64,000 nt of DNA from Anisakis pegreffii (Eukaryota > Nematoda > Chromadorea > Rhabditida > Anisakidae), in NCBI GenBank assembly GCA_035041965.1, contig JAPYMA010000668.1, positions 62,001 through 126,000 on the forward strand, read 5' to 3'. Shown here piece after piece: positions 1 through 25,280 of this stretch; positions within the stretch are counted from its first letter, which is position 1; each line of letters starts with the position of its first letter. The translations under genes and the position numbers were made by a program. Under the pieces are notes generated by a model. It had not been told where the DNA came from and searched no databases. It saw only the letters and a list, made by a program, of their open reading frames with translations.

Positions 1-368
1 GCTCATGTCGATGAGGATATTCCCGATTTTGGCGTATTCGTTAAAAACCTTGACTGAATTCTGGCTTCATAAAGTGCCATTCGCTTTCTATTGACCAATC
101 GCATATCCGCGGCTAGAATCAATGGATAGCACTATCCTTATGCGTAAGGATTTGTGCATCCGTACACGCATAAATTCATCAGAAACAAGCCGGACAAGAT
201 AATTTCCGTGTTGGATATATGCAAATTAAGTTGATGTGTTCGTTCGTTTGTTCGATTGTTCAAAGCGCACAGCTTTATGCTCTGTGTTGTCTTTTGGTTT
301 AGGAAATTGAGTAGTGGATGACAGAAAGCATTAATCAATAGCATATCTATCCATGTGCCGAATTTGTC

Positions 369-390
369 CACACACACACACACACACACA
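369..390. repeat. (CA)11 microsatellite
   Basis: Eleven perfect CA units. Confidence 0.95.
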
Positions 391-1642
391 TCTTCATCAT
401 CCGCGATTCTTTGCTGATAGCCTTTTATGAATTCATGGTCTCGACGGCATCAAATTAAATGCTCTATTCAAATGAAATCCTCTTCCTGACAGAACCGAGT
501 TGAATACAAACCGGGCAGGTGGATGCTGGCTGATGACCACCGATGTTGTTGCATCTAATCAATAATGTCGAGACATAATCAACTGAGATACGAACAAAAA
601 AAAATTAGACGATATACGATCGATCGATTTTGTCTGCAGTTAGTAAGACGTGTGCGATGATGTCAGAAGCTACAGGATGAGAGCATATCTTAAGATGAGC
701 AATATAATATTGTATTGTTGTTGTTGTTGTGTTAGATTGTTTTGTGTGCGCGATAAAGCTTCATTTCAATGATTTCATTTGAGCAGCATTTCATTAGCAG
801 CAATCGTCAAAACCAAAACAGAGCAAAAAAAAACAAACCAAAAGCAGTGCTGATCACTAAATCACATTAAAAGCCGACGAGATTGATAGTTGTTTGATGT
901 GTCAGTCACGCCGTATGAACTGATAAGTATGCGTATTGGATTCGTTTATGGATAAATGGTAGCGATTAGCACGAACGGACGGTGAAGGTTATGCGGTTAC
1001 TATAATCTCCTCCTCCTGCTCGTCGTGCTCTTTTGAGCGGATGACCGCAATGAATTTCTGTTTGGTTCATTGTCAGCTGCTGCTGCTGCTGTTCCTTCTT
1101 ACGATTAGCATTTAATCACCGGTTTGGTTCCTTTTGTTTTCCACGTTCGCATTCATTTCCACGATCAACACTGATTATCACTTCAAGATATTTTCTTCCT
1201 GAATGTGTCAAGGTGTGGTGGTTGGTGGTGGAGAAGCGCAATTGTGCCGAAAAATACGATTCATGATCGCTTGATCATTAGTTGATCACTAGACAAGAGT
1301 GATTGGGTATGCAATGTGAACGCGAACGCATTCTTGTCTATATTTGATAAGTGCACGCATGAAACGTCATAAAATACAAAAATTTCTATGAGTTTGTCTC
1401 TCGTATTGGCGATAAATAGTTCAACAATCGCATCATTTCAGACAAAAGCACACATCATAATCAGACACACACAAACACACATTTTTTCCTGCTCACGCAT
1501 GACTTTTCTTAAGCAATCTTTGATGTGAACTAGATTTTTTACAGTCTCATAATTGAGATGAAGAATTTCAGAATTTTCATTGAGCGTATACACTAACTTC
1601 CCACAAATCTTAGATATATTCATATCCACAGGGTTCAGTTTT

Positions 1643-1674
1643 ATCAACAATATTGTCATATTGATATTGTTGAT
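1643..1674. repeat. Hairpin, 11-bp stem and 10-base loop
   Basis: ATCAACAATAT (1643-1653) is exactly complementary to ATATTGTTGAT (1664-1674). It is AT-rich and may be chance. Confidence 0.7.
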
Positions 1675-3984
1675 TACATATTCGTTCAGATTTGATCAGT
1701 TTTTAAACCGTGAATAATATATCGTGGATGTTTATCGTCTATTTTGTTCCTTGTTTTTCAATCCTTGCTTTTATCAGGACTGATCAGCATCATACTCAAA
1801 AATCAAGTAAACAACAAAACAGTAAACAGTCATGTTTACTTACTCATCTCAATTCAAGATTATCTATCAGCGCTATAAGCTCTATGAAATTATTATGCTT
1901 TCAACAAATTACTATGATAATAATGCATGCATGTTTCCCCTGTAGTCGTGACACCAGTGACTTCATGGAAATGACTTCACGGAGATCGAAAAGAGTTGAC
2001 TTCTTCCCTAGAACAAAAGTTTTGAACGAAGCATAATAACAGTCAGTTTCGATCACATTCATATTTATGATGATTAGAATGAATCATGAATTCGGTGATG
2101 ATAGATTCGTTTGTTAATGTTTTTAGTTGTGAAAATTTTGAAAATTTTAAATTTGCCTGTACAAAATGCATAATCTAATGGCGTATAATTTAATTGAACA
2201 CATTAATTAGAACCTGTTCCATCTAAACATATTCAATTCTTCCTGAACGAGTGACACGTAAAAATGAAATTCGAATTTCATGAATGCTAATGACTTTTTT
2301 AAAAGTACATATACTTTAAAAGTCCACACCACACATTCGACTTTTAGCTGCATATAATAGTGGATATGTAGGTTTTTCCTCCATGAACTCCAGCTGTATG
2401 GACAATGTTTTTTTTTTTCGCTTTCGTTCAATTCTTTCAATATATTCCGTACAGTTTCCTCTTTCTAACACCCCCGTAAAAGTACTTTATTTTTCTTCAT
2501 ATAGCTCAACTTTTTGTTTATTTTCTTCTTTTTTTTGGGAAAAAAATTTCCTTTCTGTTTTCAAATTGCAGTTGCACTCGACATCTATCATTTTCAATTT
2601 TTTCATTTGGAAATAAGTAAAGGGAAAAACCTCATTCTTGTCATTTTCAAAAGTGCAACAATGATAATATGATAGAAAATCAAATATTTTGCAAACAGTC
2701 TAGTAGTCAGTTGCATTTGATGCGATTGTTCGTGATCAAGAGATAATGACAATGATAAATATGATGCATACGACATTACACACTTTATTCGAAAAATCCT
2801 TCATGCCGATTATGATAACATTAGCGAAATAGTAACAAAAATATTATTGTCATCTTGTTTGATGAGGAACTAAACTGACTAACCATTTACGCAACACTAC
2901 ATGTTACGCTGTCGTTATCATCGTGTTGCGATCGGGTGTTGACAACGTTCGATGACGAATTCGATGGTATCGCCGTCACTATTCAGTTGTTCATTCCTAC
3001 TTTCAGCTGTTCTCTTTGATTTGTCATTTTATTCATGCATGTTTTCATGCCTATTCACTCATTCATTAATGATTACTACGAATTATAGTAATTGATCGAC
3101 CGCTAATGTACCAATTAGAACTTATCCTAATAGTTGATTCTTCAATTCGTATTCTTTAGTATCTGATTGTTGAAAAGTCACGTATACATACCTCTATTGA
3201 ACGTCATAATTTCCGGTTGTTTTGAATAGCTACGCTGATCAGTCAGCACTTCCGTCAAACGGGTGAATAAATCCTTTGAAAAAAAAACCAATTCTATGAT
3301 TAATGATTTTCAAATGTTCGCATCTTCTCACAAGTCTGTTATCAATAGTCCAAAGTCCTGCATCCGTATACTTGAGTGTCTTCAATTAAAAACTTCGCCT
3401 CTTTCGCTCGAACATTGAAGACGTCTTTTTCGTCTTACTTTTCCCCATTGAAATCTTTTTCTAAGCTCTAACGTCACTTAAAGATTCGCAAAAGATGTTT
3501 TTTTTCAAGATACGAGTGTGAAAACTTCATTCAACTGAATGCACTTGTTGAGATGTATCGACTCAATTTTAGATATATGAATGGGATGAGAGTTTGATGC
3601 ATCGTTGCTGTGTTGTATGCTTTAATGGATCAGGCAGCAATGAAGCCTTGAACAAATGCAATGTACTATGATTCGTGATGTTTGGGTACAAATGTACTGC
3701 TTAATATGTGGCGGATGTTTTTTTGGAAAATTGTTATTGAAGATTTTTAAGCTATATGAGATTATCATCATCAGAGTACAACTTGGCTAGACACGTTTAT
3801 CCATTGAGTCAGTTCAGTGGAACTTGTTTGTTTGCAGTCTTTCACACTCGTATGGTTGAACTTGTTGTTGTGCGGGCCGGATTTAAATAGCTGAAAAATA
3901 TTTCCGTCGAGAGTCATGAGTGCGCATGATTCTTATTGACGACTTTTCGATAATTTTCAACTGTTTAGTGTATTTCTAGTTAGG

Positions 3985-4008
3985 AAACCAGAGAAATATC
4001 TCTGGTTT
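3985..4008. repeat. Hairpin, 10-bp perfect stem and 4-base loop
   Basis: AAACCAGAGA (3985-3994) and TCTCTGGTTT (3999-4008) flank AATA, followed by a T-rich run. It is too short for a miRNA precursor, and no host transcript is visible. Confidence 0.8.
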
Positions 4009-5135
4009 ATTTTTTGGTCGTACATTGCAGATGTTCACTACACGATATGTGTATGGGCGTCGTGGAATAGAATATATAAATAGGAACACGTGCCACCTTC
4101 TGCATTATTATGACCCCGACAGTTCTTTTTTTTTTCGTGTCTGCGCATATCAAAACAAGAACAGGATATTTTGGGGAGGTGCCGTGCATATGCACTCAGA
4201 AGTGATATTAATGCAGCAGTTTTATGAGTGCTGATGCCTTGAAATGCCAGCTAATATGGCGGTGGTGGTGATGGCGGCTCCCCAGCAGACAGTTAGGAAA
4301 GGATGTCTGAGGTCAACCAGTAAACTCTCTCCCTCCATAAATGTCGTCTACGAGCCTAAATGAAGTATAACATCAAAACAGACACCTCCTGCGTTTGTTT
4401 TGGCTTGTGACCGTACTCTTGAAAGAACTTATTGCGTCGTTTATCTTTCTTTATCCGTCTATAGCTCCAGACAAGCCGATCGATGTCTAGGTCTGTACGA
4501 TACGATGATTCAGGGGTCAGAAACATCAGCGCGTACGTCTGCAAAAATAAGTGCAAGTAAGTATGACGGATGGAGTTGTATCTATTTATTTGAACTAAAG
4601 ATTATCTGCGATTGAATTTGTTCGGTTCGGTGACTCTTATGGGAGATTAATTATTTCAAAGAAAAGAGGATATCCGATGAGGAACTACGTGAGAAAAGTT
4701 TGTTGGATTGATGCCTTCAGGATTGAGAGAGGAATAGGTGATTAAACTGAATTCGAAAAAGAATCAGGAAAGAGATGGTAAAATCCGAAATGAGGAAATA
4801 AATGGAACGAAAATGAAATTGGGATGTTGAGGAATTAATTTTGCTCAATTGATCTCAAATGAATTATGATCCTGTTGATTATTCCAACGATGTTTTATTG
4901 TGATATACGATTGGAGTGAGCATATTCTCTTATGATAAGCATATTTTTACGTGGTACAATTTATAAGCAATGTTTGCAATGTATGCAATTTGTAAATTTC
5001 ACTATGTCATGCGTTGCAAATGAATATGCATATGTTCATGTTCATGCAGTTTTGCATTGATTGATTGAACATTAGTACTATGGCAAATAGTGGTGATCAG
5101 ATGTTGAGGTGGTCATCACTCGATGAAATCACAGC

Positions 5136-5196
5136 TAATCATGTGAATCAGGTAGATCAATCAACGGTTAATCATGTGAATCAGGTGGATCAATCA
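5136..5196. repeat. Tandem direct repeat, period 33 bp
   Basis: The 28-base unit beginning TAATCATGTGAATCAGGT is present at 5136-5163 and 5169-5196 with one difference. Confidence 0.85.
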
Positions 5197-8100
5197 GTAT
5201 GAATGATGATCGAAAAGAGGAGATATGCGGAATGTGGATTGGAATAGATATGATAAATGCGTAGGATATTTGTGAAGTTGGAGGCATCCATCATTGTGGT
5301 TGGATCAGTTCAGAGCAATGATATCGTCGAAATACATACAAGCAATCAGCGATTAGTAGTTTAAATAAGTCTGTATTATCCCATCATTGAATAAAAGCTA
5401 TGGGTTTGCATAGTGTTATATTGTGCGATGATCAGTTGGTTATGATCGCTATATTCTTCAGTGTTGTACGTACCTGGCCGTGAGCAGCTCTGAGGTCACG
5501 TTTCTTTGCATCTTCATAATAACGATTGAAGAACGAGTGAAGTGAAGACGCGGTTTAGACTTGATACGAACGATTTCATATAGACAATAAACATAGCAGC
5601 AGTAACAGCAGCATCAACGAGACACGAACATATCTCATATGTTTGACCACCACTACGATCATTTGCTTTGAGATAACACATCTGCGCATATACCCCCTCC
5701 CTAAATCCAAAAACCCAAACAATTCAGTCACTACTATTAAATCAAACGGACATGTTCTGTTAATCCTATAGAATATATAGACGACGAGCACACGCTACTG
5801 CTGCTGAGTGCCTACTATTCCTGTGAAAATCCTCCCCCTAGACAGATCAGACCGCCGCAGCACATTGGTCTATCCGTCTCGCAATATATCGCACACTTAT
5901 GATTTTATGTACCTACCACGGGATCGTACTACTCATGATGATCGTGTTCTGTACATGATTCGTGCCTGCCCTCCTCCCATCGATCTGGTGTGCACCTCTC
6001 TTCCATTAAGATAGATCTCTTGAAATCTTGATTTCTTCATCTACTCATTAACCACTCAACTCTCCGCTCTCCTCTGTCCCCTTCGAACCCTCCCGCAGAC
6101 CACTGATCACTCCGTTTCAGTGCTGTCGTCGAGGACATCACATCGTACCATACCAACACCACCACCACCACCACAATTCTCCCATATTCGACCCCATATA
6201 ATAACCACATCAAATCAACTAATGTACACGCCAAACCCACCCCAACCCAAAATCCAACATTCAATTTCAAGCAAAATGACCTCAAGCACTGTTGTCTTAT
6301 TGTTTCCTTCTAATGCGTTATATCCTCTTCATTTTCTCGACTTCCACGACCACATCCTTCAACTATTTCGCTGGGCATATCGATGCTTGTTGCTACAATA
6401 GAGGAGATTGCTCGTTTCCATGCATGCTCACGTGTTCTCGCCGCTGCTCTTCTGGACTCTATGCATTCATTATCATTCGCTGAATTTCTTTTGATTCATT
6501 ACTTACATTACTTACAATTAGAATAGCTTGTGATATTTTAATTTTGAAAAATTCATCTCCTAATTGCAATTTTTTTTCTAGTTTGCAATCTATCAAATGC
6601 GAGTGAAATACGTTTTTTGTTCGTTTCACTCATGATTGATTGTCACCAGACTCTTTCGGTGACAATTTGTCGCGTTTAGAGAAGCTTATTGCGTTCGAAG
6701 CGTTGAACTCTGATCGTTTGAAAGAGTTTTTGAGTTGAACTTTAAATCTTTGACTGTCTATTCATTCCACTTAATGGCCTCAAATCCCTGGTGATGATGC
6801 ACTTTTTCTATTAGCGAGTTCGCTGAAGAACTACATGTAGTTTTTGATTTCAGTCGACGTTCGCTAAGCATTAGCATTGCAGACGTCGATTGTGAATTGC
6901 TCCTCAGAAAAAATTCAGTTGATAGCCTTCACATTTGCGGTTGACATCCATCAGTTTCTCATACAGAGGGCATTTTTTTCCAGTTGTAAATGAAATGAAA
7001 AAATCGTTCATTTGAATCTTACAAGATGACCTTAAAATTCCACTTTTTCAAGATACATTTCGAATAACTTTGAACTGTTTGCTCGTTTCGGGTGAAAAAA
7101 ATCCTTTCAAAAAACTGAAAAAAAAAATCTTTTCCCGTCTAAGCACTGCTATAAGGGTCAATCACCTCCAGCCAGGTACAAACCAGACCAGTCAACGAAT
7201 TAATGATCAAGTCGAATGTTTTGAATTTAATTTGTTGGTGCTTCCTGATTTGTTCGTTCACACTTTTCGGCTACATACTCCGTTATTGATGATTGCCGTT
7301 GATCCAATTCTCGAATTTGAGTCGGAAATATTTCTGCACTCATTAATTTTACATTAATGAACTGAGTTCAATCTGATTTTCTCCATCTAACGATTACTAT
7401 CGCTTTTCAGTCATTTGTTATCGCAAGCAAAGTTTTTTAGGCAGCAATACTTTTGATTGGTTTTATTCACTGATTACTGTTAGCAAATGTCTTCTGGGGA
7501 TGTGCAGTGAAAGTGGTCTGTATCTTTCAATTCAAACATGAAAATATTGCTTGCATTTTGCATTTAATCCTGTAAGAAACCTTGAGCGACCACAGAATGT
7601 TAGATCGGCTTGTTAGTTCGAGTTACGCTCACAACGTAAGAAATTCCCCGAAATCGGAGGCTGTTGCAAGCTCAGTCACTAAGGCAACACAACGTTCAAC
7701 GTTCAAATGCTTACGTTCAAAAATTCAAATGCAATCGTAAACGATAATTAGGCAGCAATTAAGCAATAAAATGTGTGGATTTCGATGCGGTTGAGTGCTA
7801 CTGATATTGGTTGTGATGAGTACAGATAGAGAACGTACGACTTGATCATTAATTCGATGGGTTGTTGAGTTATCGCTAACGTTGTTTGATTTCTTGATGA
7901 TTAGCTGCTCTTCTGAATATATCATTAATCGATTCGACGATACCACTAGCTGCTGAAATTTGTTTACATCGTGTGTTTGTGTGTGTATATGTGAATGGTG
8001 CTGAAGAAAGTGTGGGATGAAGAGTTGTTGGTTAGTTTAAGTCAACGGATATGTTTGATATAATGTATTATTTATGTTTTATACTGATTGAAATGGAGTA

Positions 8101-8770
8101 TTCACGAGTAGTTTTTGTTTACGTTTGTATACGATTGAATGCTAATAATAGGCATTCTTAAACTAAGATATAATCTACTTTATGAGTGTTTTTGTTATTG
8201 TTATTGCTTACGCTGCTTGCTGACAATAAGTTACGATTTTGTTTTCATTCAACTCATTATCTCTTCTCAAAATTCTCTCTAGAATTCATCGTGAAAAACG
8301 TTTTCACTCTTGAACTGCTCATTATCAGATCGTTCTACTTCTCAAATGATAGTAAATTATCGCTCGTTTGATGTGGTTGTGAAGAAAGCTTGAAAAAAAG
8401 CGGTTTCAGGAACGTGAAAACTCGTTTTTGGAAAAATTGACCGAAAGGATCAAGTTGTTTCGATGATAGTTTGATTTTTGGAACATTCTGTTCCACATTT
8501 TTTGACAGAAGATTTTTCGATTTCCCTAAACATTAAAAAAAAACTGATGCAATATAATTCTGTGGTTGAAGAGAATAACAATTTCGATGTGTAAATTTAT
8601 GAACAGTGAATGAAAATTTTCATTGACTAACACTGGAATTCAGCATGTAGTATTTATCGTTTCCATTATTAATTCAGTGATTAAAATTGAGAGCGCATAG
8701 TTTTTTGTGATTTTTACTCATTTCGGATGTTAGTCATTTGAAGATTTCCTCTCAAGAGTTTATCTAGCTA

Positions 8771-8794
8771 CTGCTGCTGCTGCTGCTGCTGCTG
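8771..8794. repeat. (CTG)8 microsatellite
   Basis: Eight perfect units. Read as GCT on the + strand it would encode polyalanine inside a short open stretch ending near 8860 (see findings). Confidence 0.9.
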
Positions 8795-9281
8795 CCCACG
8801 TTGCAAATCTTTTCTCCATTCACGGAACACATCCCACATTTCCCATCGGAAATATTCTTCGTAGTTTTATCTGATTCACTGTTTGTTATGTTTACCCTAC
8901 GTCAGTCAGCGCATTCCGTACGGAATCCAGACAGTCAAACAAGACAAGATCAAGACCAATTCGGATCATTTTCCGTTATCACCAACAAATTAATTGCTCC
9001 TCTAATCGCTCTCATTTCCTATGGCACACATTCTCTTCACTAAAACCAAACACTTTCCTTAATTGATTTCATATCGGCTCGGTGAAAATTCCATCGAATT
9101 AGATAATACTTGTTTTGGTTGTTTTTTGTTTACTTAATCATATAGTCATTATTAGAGTGTTTGTTTTTCCGCGTTCGTCACCACTTCCAGATGATAATTC
9201 AATGCCTTCCATCCGTTCATTTCAGAACTCGTATGAGAAATTAATCGACGGCATTCGATGGGATGTTGGTATCCATAAGAA

Positions 9282-9305
9282 TTGTTGTTGTTGTTGTTGT
9301 TGTTG
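9282..9305. repeat. (TTG)8 microsatellite
   Basis: Eight perfect TTG units. Confidence 0.9.
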
Positions 9306-10151
9306 TGTTGTTATGATTACAATCGAATTCATCGTTTCGGTTGACTGCTTATTTTGACGATTATTATTATCCTTCGTATTTTCTTAATTGGCTCTGTCGG
9401 TTCTTATCATTGTCACTATCAATGTCAGCAATATGATATCGGTTTTGTTCTTCTATCACTAAATTTGCTCGCTCTTTTGTATCGTATGAATTCAAAATTT
9501 TCGTGTTGAACCTGAATTCGCAATTCTTCAGCTAAATTTCGTTTGGAACTTACAATCTAACTCAGTTCTGTGTCAGTTCAAGTTTGAAGAAATTTTCCCT
9601 ACTGAGAATCTAAGTTGCTTTTAGGATATGCTTCTGTAATCCATCAAAAACCTCAATTTTCACTGCTCATTCATTTCGAGCCCTAAATTACGGTCACCGG
9701 TCACATCGAGCAAATATATTAGATACTTGTCCTGAAATCCAGTGAACTTTCGACACCGCAACTGAAACGGCGCCTGTTTTCACATACCAATTACATATTT
9801 AAGATGTGTGTTGTTCGATGGATCTAATTGGTGACTTATCTAGCATTTGCTTAAGAATGGCTATAGCTGAGCTTGCAGTTACACTGATTGATTAAGATTA
9901 GAAGCCTTCGCGTAATCAGCAGTTCAAGATGACATTATCAAGATGAAACTTATCTCACTTCGGTTTAGTTCGCTTCTAATTTGCACTCTCCGAGGAAGTT
10001 CTCCATGTTATCGCTCTGTCTTATCAATGTTATAATCGTTGATTTCTCGATAATATCATCCGATAAGCTAAATCCATGTGCCGTTCATTCTCGATAACGT
10101 TTCTCGGTATCCGTACGCATAGCCCACACCTGTCATACACCTACTTTCATT

Positions 10152-10169
10152 ATCATCATCATCATCATC
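10152..10169. repeat. (ATC)6 microsatellite
   Basis: Six perfect ATC units. Confidence 0.9.
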
Positions 10170-10550
10170 ATTTCCTGTTGCGTTTTATACGCATTGTGTT
10201 TCGTTCCTTTTTTCTTTTTTTATAGTATCAAATCGAATCGATCTGTCAAACAGCAGACGCGATGATGGCTCATCTCTTCCGTATTGCAAACAACGAACAG
10301 AAAAATGATGCGTCAGAATTTGAACGAAGAAAAAGAGAAGGGAAACAACAGTGTTTCACACTTAGCAATGAGCTAATTTACATAAACATATATCTATCTA
10401 TGGAGTTTTATGTGCACTCTATGGAAGAGTGTTAACCTTGAGACATGGCTCGCTTGGACAGGCGAGACGGCCGCCATCGTGCTAATACTACCTGTTGTAT
10501 TTTTTCCGAGTCTACAATCGGCAGTTGTTTGTTTTTTTTTCGGGATGTTC

Positions 10551-10566
10551 GAAAGAAATTTCTTTC
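10551..10566. repeat. 16-bp perfect palindrome
   Basis: GAAAGAAATTTCTTTC reads the same on both strands and lies between two TTCGAA hexamers. Confidence 0.85.
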
Positions 10567-12645
10567 TTTTCGAAGAGAATATTTGTCTTTGCTCAATGCA
10601 GTGACCTTCGTTTTTTTTTTGGTTTTATGGCAAACTTATGAGTTTTCTTTTGAAGCAGTAGCACAAGCAGCAGTTCAGTGAAATTATGATTGGGTTGTCC
10701 TCGATCGTTTCAATGCGTTTTCCAATCGAATGATATTTAGGAGGTGGAAATCAGTATGACGTGTTTGAGTACGTAGGCAAATTTTGCGACGATGAATTTT
10801 ACCAATGAACATTTACGTAAACGATCAGTGAATAGTAATTAGTTACGTTCAAATAGCAATTGCATACGAATAATTGCTTCGTTTCGGTGAAATTGATCAT
10901 GTGTTGATAATTTGATAATAAAAATAATAATTACGAATAGTGTTGTGTGACATCATTTGCGTTTCTTTGAAAGGATAGTGGTGATTATTTGTAAACTTGC
11001 TTTCTCGATGATGAGCCATTAATTTTAAATTGAGCATGATGATGCGATAGCTTTCTAGAATGGTATTAAGAATAACAATTATAAGAATCGAACAAATTCG
11101 TATGTGATCGGTAAACTTTTTTAGTAGGCAAAATCGTTCACCAGGGTTTTTTTTTCTCATCGGTATTCGTCTAAAAATCGTTCGGGCGTGTTGAATCCGT
11201 CTATTCATTGGAATATACCTATTCATTATCTGCCATCGTTGTGATTATCCTTTGTTGCGATCAGCACTCGTAGTGCTTGATAATCAGTCACAAATCAGCT
11301 GTCTGCTTATGATTCCGATTACTGGAACTAGGCGTAACGTCTGCTTGTATCGTAAATTGACGGTTCTTTCGTTTCAACGGTTCTAGAACGTACGAAACAC
11401 GAAAAAAAATTATTAAAGGAAGCTAGACGTAGTTGTAAGCATGGATGCGGAAGAATGAGTGAAATAGCCAACATTACACACGCAATCAGAATAACTGACG
11501 GCAAATGTGGTTTTTGTTCGATGCATGAAAGAGTTAGTGAATGCAGAGAGCGTATGATAATGATAACGTATGATAATTGGTCGCCGCTAAATGAAAGATT
11601 AACAAAGAGAGATAATCTCGCGAAATTCCCAGAACAATAGCCGTATCCCATCACCATTGATGAGGACATTTTAGTGACGCACACTGTCGCCATTTCATGA
11701 AAAAAACCACCACTACAATGTACTAATAGTGGTAAAAAGTTTCGCCTAGACTCCTCCCTTGCCACTCAGACACAACCGATCAATTTTTTTCTCACTATAA
11801 AACCGATGAGCATCACTTAAAATTACAACTAGTAGCCATTCATTGAGTTATCCATCCATCAAGCACCACATGCACGCATCATATCCCCATTGAATCGATG
11901 GTTGAAATTGAAAAACTCTTCTTCATAGTAAAACCATTCTTCTCGTAGCAAAACCACATTGTTGTGAGGTTTTTTCGCCGGCGTTTTTAAACTTCGTAGC
12001 GCACTGACGTTGAGTTATCTGACGCCGTTATTTTGCGATTCTTCAAAGATGGCACATAGCAAACGATTGGGGATTCAGGATTCGAAGAATATTTCTTTCG
12101 ACATCATTATTCATGCAAAGGAGTAGTGTATAATACATCGGAGAGACCAAGGGAAAAGAAAATCGGACTTTCCTAGCACTAATGTTGTTCTCAGAGGATG
12201 CTGCTCAATTGTTTCGTCTTCAAGCATTAACGCTGATTGACATCTTCCCTTCTCCAGGAAAAAAGCAAGATCTCACACCCCTGAAGACAAACCATCATCT
12301 GCGAGGGAAATGTGCAAATACGATCGTCATACGCAACTCTGCTCTAACTATTTATCTTCATCTTGTGATCCCAGTTACTGATCTATCCTTATCATATCAG
12401 TTGATGCATCATCGATTTTACTTAAGCAAGAAGAAGTAATTTTCCGATGCTGTCAACATCTGCAACTGAGCCACACTCTAATACCGTTGTTATCCGTCAT
12501 GAAATCGCTCACTTATTCATGCTTTTACAGCTGACTAAATTTCACTGTGCCTTAATTGCCACTCTTTGACGAACCCATAGGCGCACATGCATATGCTCTA
12601 GTCGTGCTGTTGTTTGTTTTCATGTTCTTAGTGTGTAAACGAGTC

Positions 12646-12659
12646 TATATATATATATA
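12646..12659. repeat. (TA)7 tract
   Basis: Seven TA units, about 770 bp upstream of the first visible NLK exon. Confidence 0.85.
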
Positions 12660-13427
12660 CAGCATTTTATGTTGTTTGTTTTCAACTGCATTCAGTCCAC
12701 CCAGCCTTATTGATCGTGCTAGATACTCAAATGGTACCAACAACAACTGACAACAACTACTACTTAAAGCCACTTCCGTGTTCTCCATCCATAGAAGATA
12801 GACAGATTCTTTGGATTTCTGTTAGAATCGAAGTTTTTATTTCTATCCGATTGAGTGACTTACTGAACGCTCTTAATCCCAAAACATTTTATTTTGAGAT
12901 ATGATTTATAAAATTACAGAAAATCGTATTGATGAAGTTACTTTTCATTTGAGCTTCTTGATTTTACTCTTGCAATGGAATCATTTCATAGTTCCATTTG
13001 GTCTATTGATCATGCATAGTGCGGTCATATTTAGAGGAATATATATTCGAAGAGTATTCTATGATGTTTAGTCAATTGAAATTCATTCTAATTACTAAGA
13101 TTCCGAGTGTGCTCATGTTTTATTCAGTTTCCTTCATTGAAACATGACTTTTGTCACAAATTGGTCAAATTGGTTATCGTCACAAAATCTTCATTGATGA
13201 TTGTGTCCAAAAGTGAAATTGTCCTGTTGATTCTAGTCGTGCGCTCATCTCAACTGATTAAAATTATCGAAAATTGTCATACTGCTGATTTGTTGAATAA
13301 GTCTAATAGTTCCCTGTGTATGAGTCGCATGCAATACCGAACAAAATTAATCGATGTTCAATTGAATGAATTGAATGAAGAATCGCTACCTGAAGTTTCC
13401 ACATAACGCAACCGAATTCAATTTCAG

Positions 13428-24820
<11,393 letters not shown>

Positions 24821-25260
24821 TTTTGTTCGGTCTGAAGTGCTACGAGGATGGCAGAAATCTGGTGAAACTACAGATGGAGAGCCAGCCACCATAAATTATT
24901 ACTAACCACAATTTCGCATAACTTATCCGCATACAGTCGTCGAAATCATCATCCGTTCATCATCATCATTTTATCGTGTGATCGCAACGAACACTGCCCC
25001 GTCAGATCCCAGCCGTCTTTACAACTGCACGACAAAGCTTACGATACCAATGGTGACGCTAAAATATGAGGGAATCTGCAATTTGGATGATGGCGATCTG
25101 CTGCATAATAGTGATCGTCATTTGTTGACCACATCTAACGATCAGTCGATAATCAATGAATCGTCGTCCTCTTTTCCATATGCTGTGCGTATTCTTTTAG
25201 GGCGATATTCACAACTCTTCCACTGAATCTGTTCTATGAATCGTGTATAATTTGCATTAA

Positions 25261-25280
25261 CTACCTACCTACCTACCTAC
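25261..25280. repeat. (CTAC)5 microsatellite
   Basis: Five perfect CTAC units, about 440 bp downstream of the NLK stop codon. Confidence 0.95.

Larger units (their letters stand above)
1..13427. other. Long stretch without a recognisable gene (upstream of NLK)
   Basis: I found no protein family in either strand. The open frames are short (145 codons at most, minus strand 11328-11765) and have low-complexity or hydrophobic translations typical of AT-rich non-coding DNA. The NLK gene must have at least one more 5' exon or a trans-spliced leader upstream of 13428, so part of this region is probably NLK promoter, outron or first intron. The stretch holds microsatellites (369-390, 8771-8794, 9282-9305, 10152-10169, 12646-12659), a 33-bp-period direct repeat (5136-5196), hairpins at 1643-1674 and 3985-4008, and a C-rich, G-poor segment around 6120-6290. 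Confidence 0.6.

Noticed and set aside
11328..11765. Longest open frame of the window on the minus strand (145 codons)
   Set aside because: No recognisable domain and no linked exons; length is possible by chance in 64 kb.
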